NCBI RefSeq assembly: GCF_014199955.1
Contig: NZ_JACHOQ010000009.1
Span: 21,842-85,841 of the forward strand
DNA: 64,000 nucleotides
Source: Brevundimonas aurantiaca
GTDB lineage: Bacteria; Pseudomonadota; Alphaproteobacteria; Caulobacterales; Caulobacteraceae
Reading direction: 5' to 3'
Below, in pieces: positions 62,978 to 64,000 of the stretch (positions within the stretch are counted from its first letter, which is position 1; every line of letters begins with the position of its first letter). Under the pieces are notes generated by a model. It ran no database searches. It saw only the letters and a program-made list of their open reading frames with translations, and was not told where the DNA came from. The position numbers and the translations under genes were made by a program.

Positions 62978-63654
62978 CGGCGGCGCGGTCGGTAGCTTCC
63001 GATGACCAGGGCTGCGACTTCGATCTCGATTGATTGATCTTCTTCGACACCGTCGACCAGGCGTACCGGTTCCTGCCATCGGGGATTAGACGACCGAGGC
63101 CAGAACTCAAAGGTGCCTGACTGGGTTCGAACAACCTCCTTTACCGTCCTCTCCATTTCCGCGCCGTTGTTGCGCCGCCGGACTAGAACAACGTGATCGC
63201 CATGCTGAGGCGCGTAGCCAAGCGCCAGAGCATCTACGACATGGATCAACTCCCCATCGCGATATTCACGGTCCATTGAATCGCCGGACACGCGCTCAAG
63301 CCACTGCGGAAAGCTGGCATAGGCCGGGTCTGGGGCGACGGTGCCGGAGCCGTAGAAGACCTGACTGTCAGAGATCTCCTGCCAGTTGCCAGCGCCCACT
63401 TCATATCGGATCGGCAAGAACTCGGCCCCCACCATTTGCGGTTCGGAGCTGTTAGTTTCGGGAGCCGCTACGCCAATTGCGGACGCCAGCCGTGAGAGCG
63501 TGCGGCTGGAGGTGACGTACTGATAGTCTTCCTTGAGTGCGCGGTGGATCGTGGACTCAGCAACGCCCGCACGTTTAGCCCACTGCTTCACCGTCAGGCC
63601 GGTTTCAGTCAGTGTTTCCTGAAGCCAGGAGCGGATGGCGGCAGCTGTCGTCAT
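62974..63654 (-). CDS. S24-family CI-like phage repressor
   Basis: A 226-residue repressor started at 63654; a farther in-frame ATG lies inside the operators and is not likely. The N-terminal HTH is LTVKQWAKRAGVAESTIHRALKED; the C-terminal S24 domain has the catalytic Ser in RVSGDSMDREYRDGEL and a Lys in ERTVKEV. Such repressors hold the lysogenic state and cleave themselves after RecA activation. The gene starts four bases from the right operator cluster. Confidence 0.93.
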   Translation of the reverse strand: MTTAAAIRSWLQETLTETGLTVKQWAKRAGVAESTIHRALKEDYQYVTSSRTLSRLASAIGVAAPETNSSEPQMVGAEFLPIRYEVGAGNWQEISDSQVFYGSGTVAPDPAYASFPQWLERVSGDSMDREYRDGELIHVVDALALGYAPQHGDHVVLVRRRNNGAEMERTVKEVVRTQSGTFEFWPRSSNPRWQEPVRLVDGVEEDQSIEIEVAALVIGSYRPRRR

Positions 63655-63657
63655 GGG

Positions 63658-63732
63658 CTTGCATTGTTGCAAGTTCTCCCCGGTTTGGGCGACTTGCATT
63701 AATGCGCTTGACGTCGCTTGCATTAATGCGTC
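63658..63732. promoter_or_regulatory. Right operator triplet (OR-like)
   Basis: Three operators of the same 16-bp type: 63658-63673 (CTTGCATTGTTGCAAG, perfect 6-4-6 palindrome), 63693-63708 and 63717-63732 (left half and centre conserved). The last two are 24 bases apart, the usual lambda-like spacing. They lie between the repressor and the divergent Cro-like gene. Confidence 0.75.
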
Positions 63733-63744
63733 ACTCTGCGCGCC

Positions 63745-63909
63745 ATGTCTCCAGAGATCGCCGCCTTTGAGAACGAGTGCGCCGCCGCCGGCGTAACGCC
63801 CGCCGCTGCCGTCGAGGCTGGGGGACTGAACCCTTCCACATGGTTCAGGTGGCGCAACGGCGCCTCGTCTCCCAACCTCCGCAGTTTCTCGGCGGCCCGT
63901 GAGGGTTGA
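63745..63909 (+). CDS. Cro-sized HTH protein, divergent from the repressor
   Basis: A 54-residue frame starting at ATG 63745, 13 bases after the operator triplet: MSPEIAAFENECAAAGVTPAAAVEAGG then LNPSTWFRWRNGASSPNLRSF. The two halves look like a helix-turn-helix with a recognition helix STWFRWRNG. Size and place fit a Cro-type lytic-switch protein. The remaining 91 bases of the window hold no gene that I can support. Confidence 0.7.
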   Translation: MSPEIAAFENECAAAGVTPAAAVEAGGLNPSTWFRWRNGASSPNLRSFSAAREG

Positions 63910-64000
63910 CGTGACCCCCGTTTCTCATCCAGCCATAACGAGAGTCCTTTGGTGATCTGAACTGGGGTTGGTGGGGTTGGCAAGAGGCCGGTCAGCGTAG

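Larger units (their letters stand above)
56752..64000. mobile_element. Prophage or phage-derived island, left part
   Basis: From the 3' end of tRNA-Arg to the window end: tyrosine integrase, coupled leftward early-type operon with a ParB-like protein, operator cluster, exported protein, S24 repressor, second operator cluster and Cro-like HTH. Gene packing and gene content differ from the neighbouring core. The right end, structural genes and the second attachment site are outside the window, so an intact phage cannot be claimed. Confidence 0.85.

Noticed and set aside
63723..63983. An 86-residue minus-strand frame at the window end
   Set aside because: It overlaps the better-supported Cro-like frame and the operators, has no ribosome site that I can defend and no recognisable fold.

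Overview
The window looks like chromosomal DNA of a Caulobacteraceae bacterium, most likely Brevundimonas or a close relative. It is very GC-rich, many genes start with GTG, TTG or an overlapping ATGA, and a complete chemotaxis cluster follows the gene order I recall for the first che cluster of Caulobacter crescentus (mcpA-cheX-cheY-cheA-cheW-cheR-cheB-cheY-cheD-cheU-cheY-cheE). A CdnL/fdxA pair, M1 aminopeptidases and DUF1206/DUF1365 proteins fit the same group. Species assignment is inference; no rRNA is present.

Region 1 (1-13.1 kb) is the Tol-Pal envelope cluster: the end of ybgC, two membrane-protein genes and a membrane-anchored AraC-type regulator, then tolQ-tolR-tolA, an inverted VapBC-type toxin-antitoxin pair, tolB, pal, a DUF3667 membrane protein, cpoB, tilS and ftsH. 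Region 2 (12.9-18.5 kb) holds a RutE-like reductase that appears to have lost its stop codon, ybaB-recR, rmuC, a small operon of two membrane proteins around an XRE regulator with paired perfect palindromic operators, and a TraB/GumN protein.

Region 3 (18.7-21.2 kb) is a small accessory patch beside tRNA-Gly(CCC): a frameshifted secreted-protein gene, a tandem pair of unknown genes whose 3' halves are almost identical in DNA, and a REPIN-like element. Region 4 (21.1-24.7 kb) is an RpoE/ChrR-type stress module: DUF1365 and an FAD oxidoreductase run divergently from an ECF sigma factor and a cupin anti-sigma factor, with back-to-back candidate ECF promoters between them. Region 5 (24.7-46.4 kb) is mostly core: PepSY-PhoP-PhoQ-like signalling, a DsbA-family protein, PPK2, an orphan cheD, an extensin-like protein, cold-shock protein, bacteriophytochrome kinase, transglutaminase-like protein, M1 aminopeptidase, rpmB, cdnL, fdxA, yceI, an S4 RNA-binding protein, a SUV3-like helicase and a FixLJ-like pair. 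Region 6 (46.7-56.5 kb) is the che operon, transcribed in one direction with many overlapping start and stop codons.

Region 7 (56.7 kb to the end) is the left part of a prophage or phage-derived island beside tRNA-Arg(CCT): a tyrosine integrase, a tightly coupled leftward operon ending in a ParB-like protein, an S24-family CI-like repressor, a divergent Cro-sized HTH protein, and two clusters (two plus three sites) of one palindromic operator, an arrangement like the lambda OL and OR. The far end of the island is outside the window. The tRNA-Arg carries an unusual compensated swap of the 19-56 tertiary pair. All calls rest on reading the sequence and remembered family features; no database search was run.
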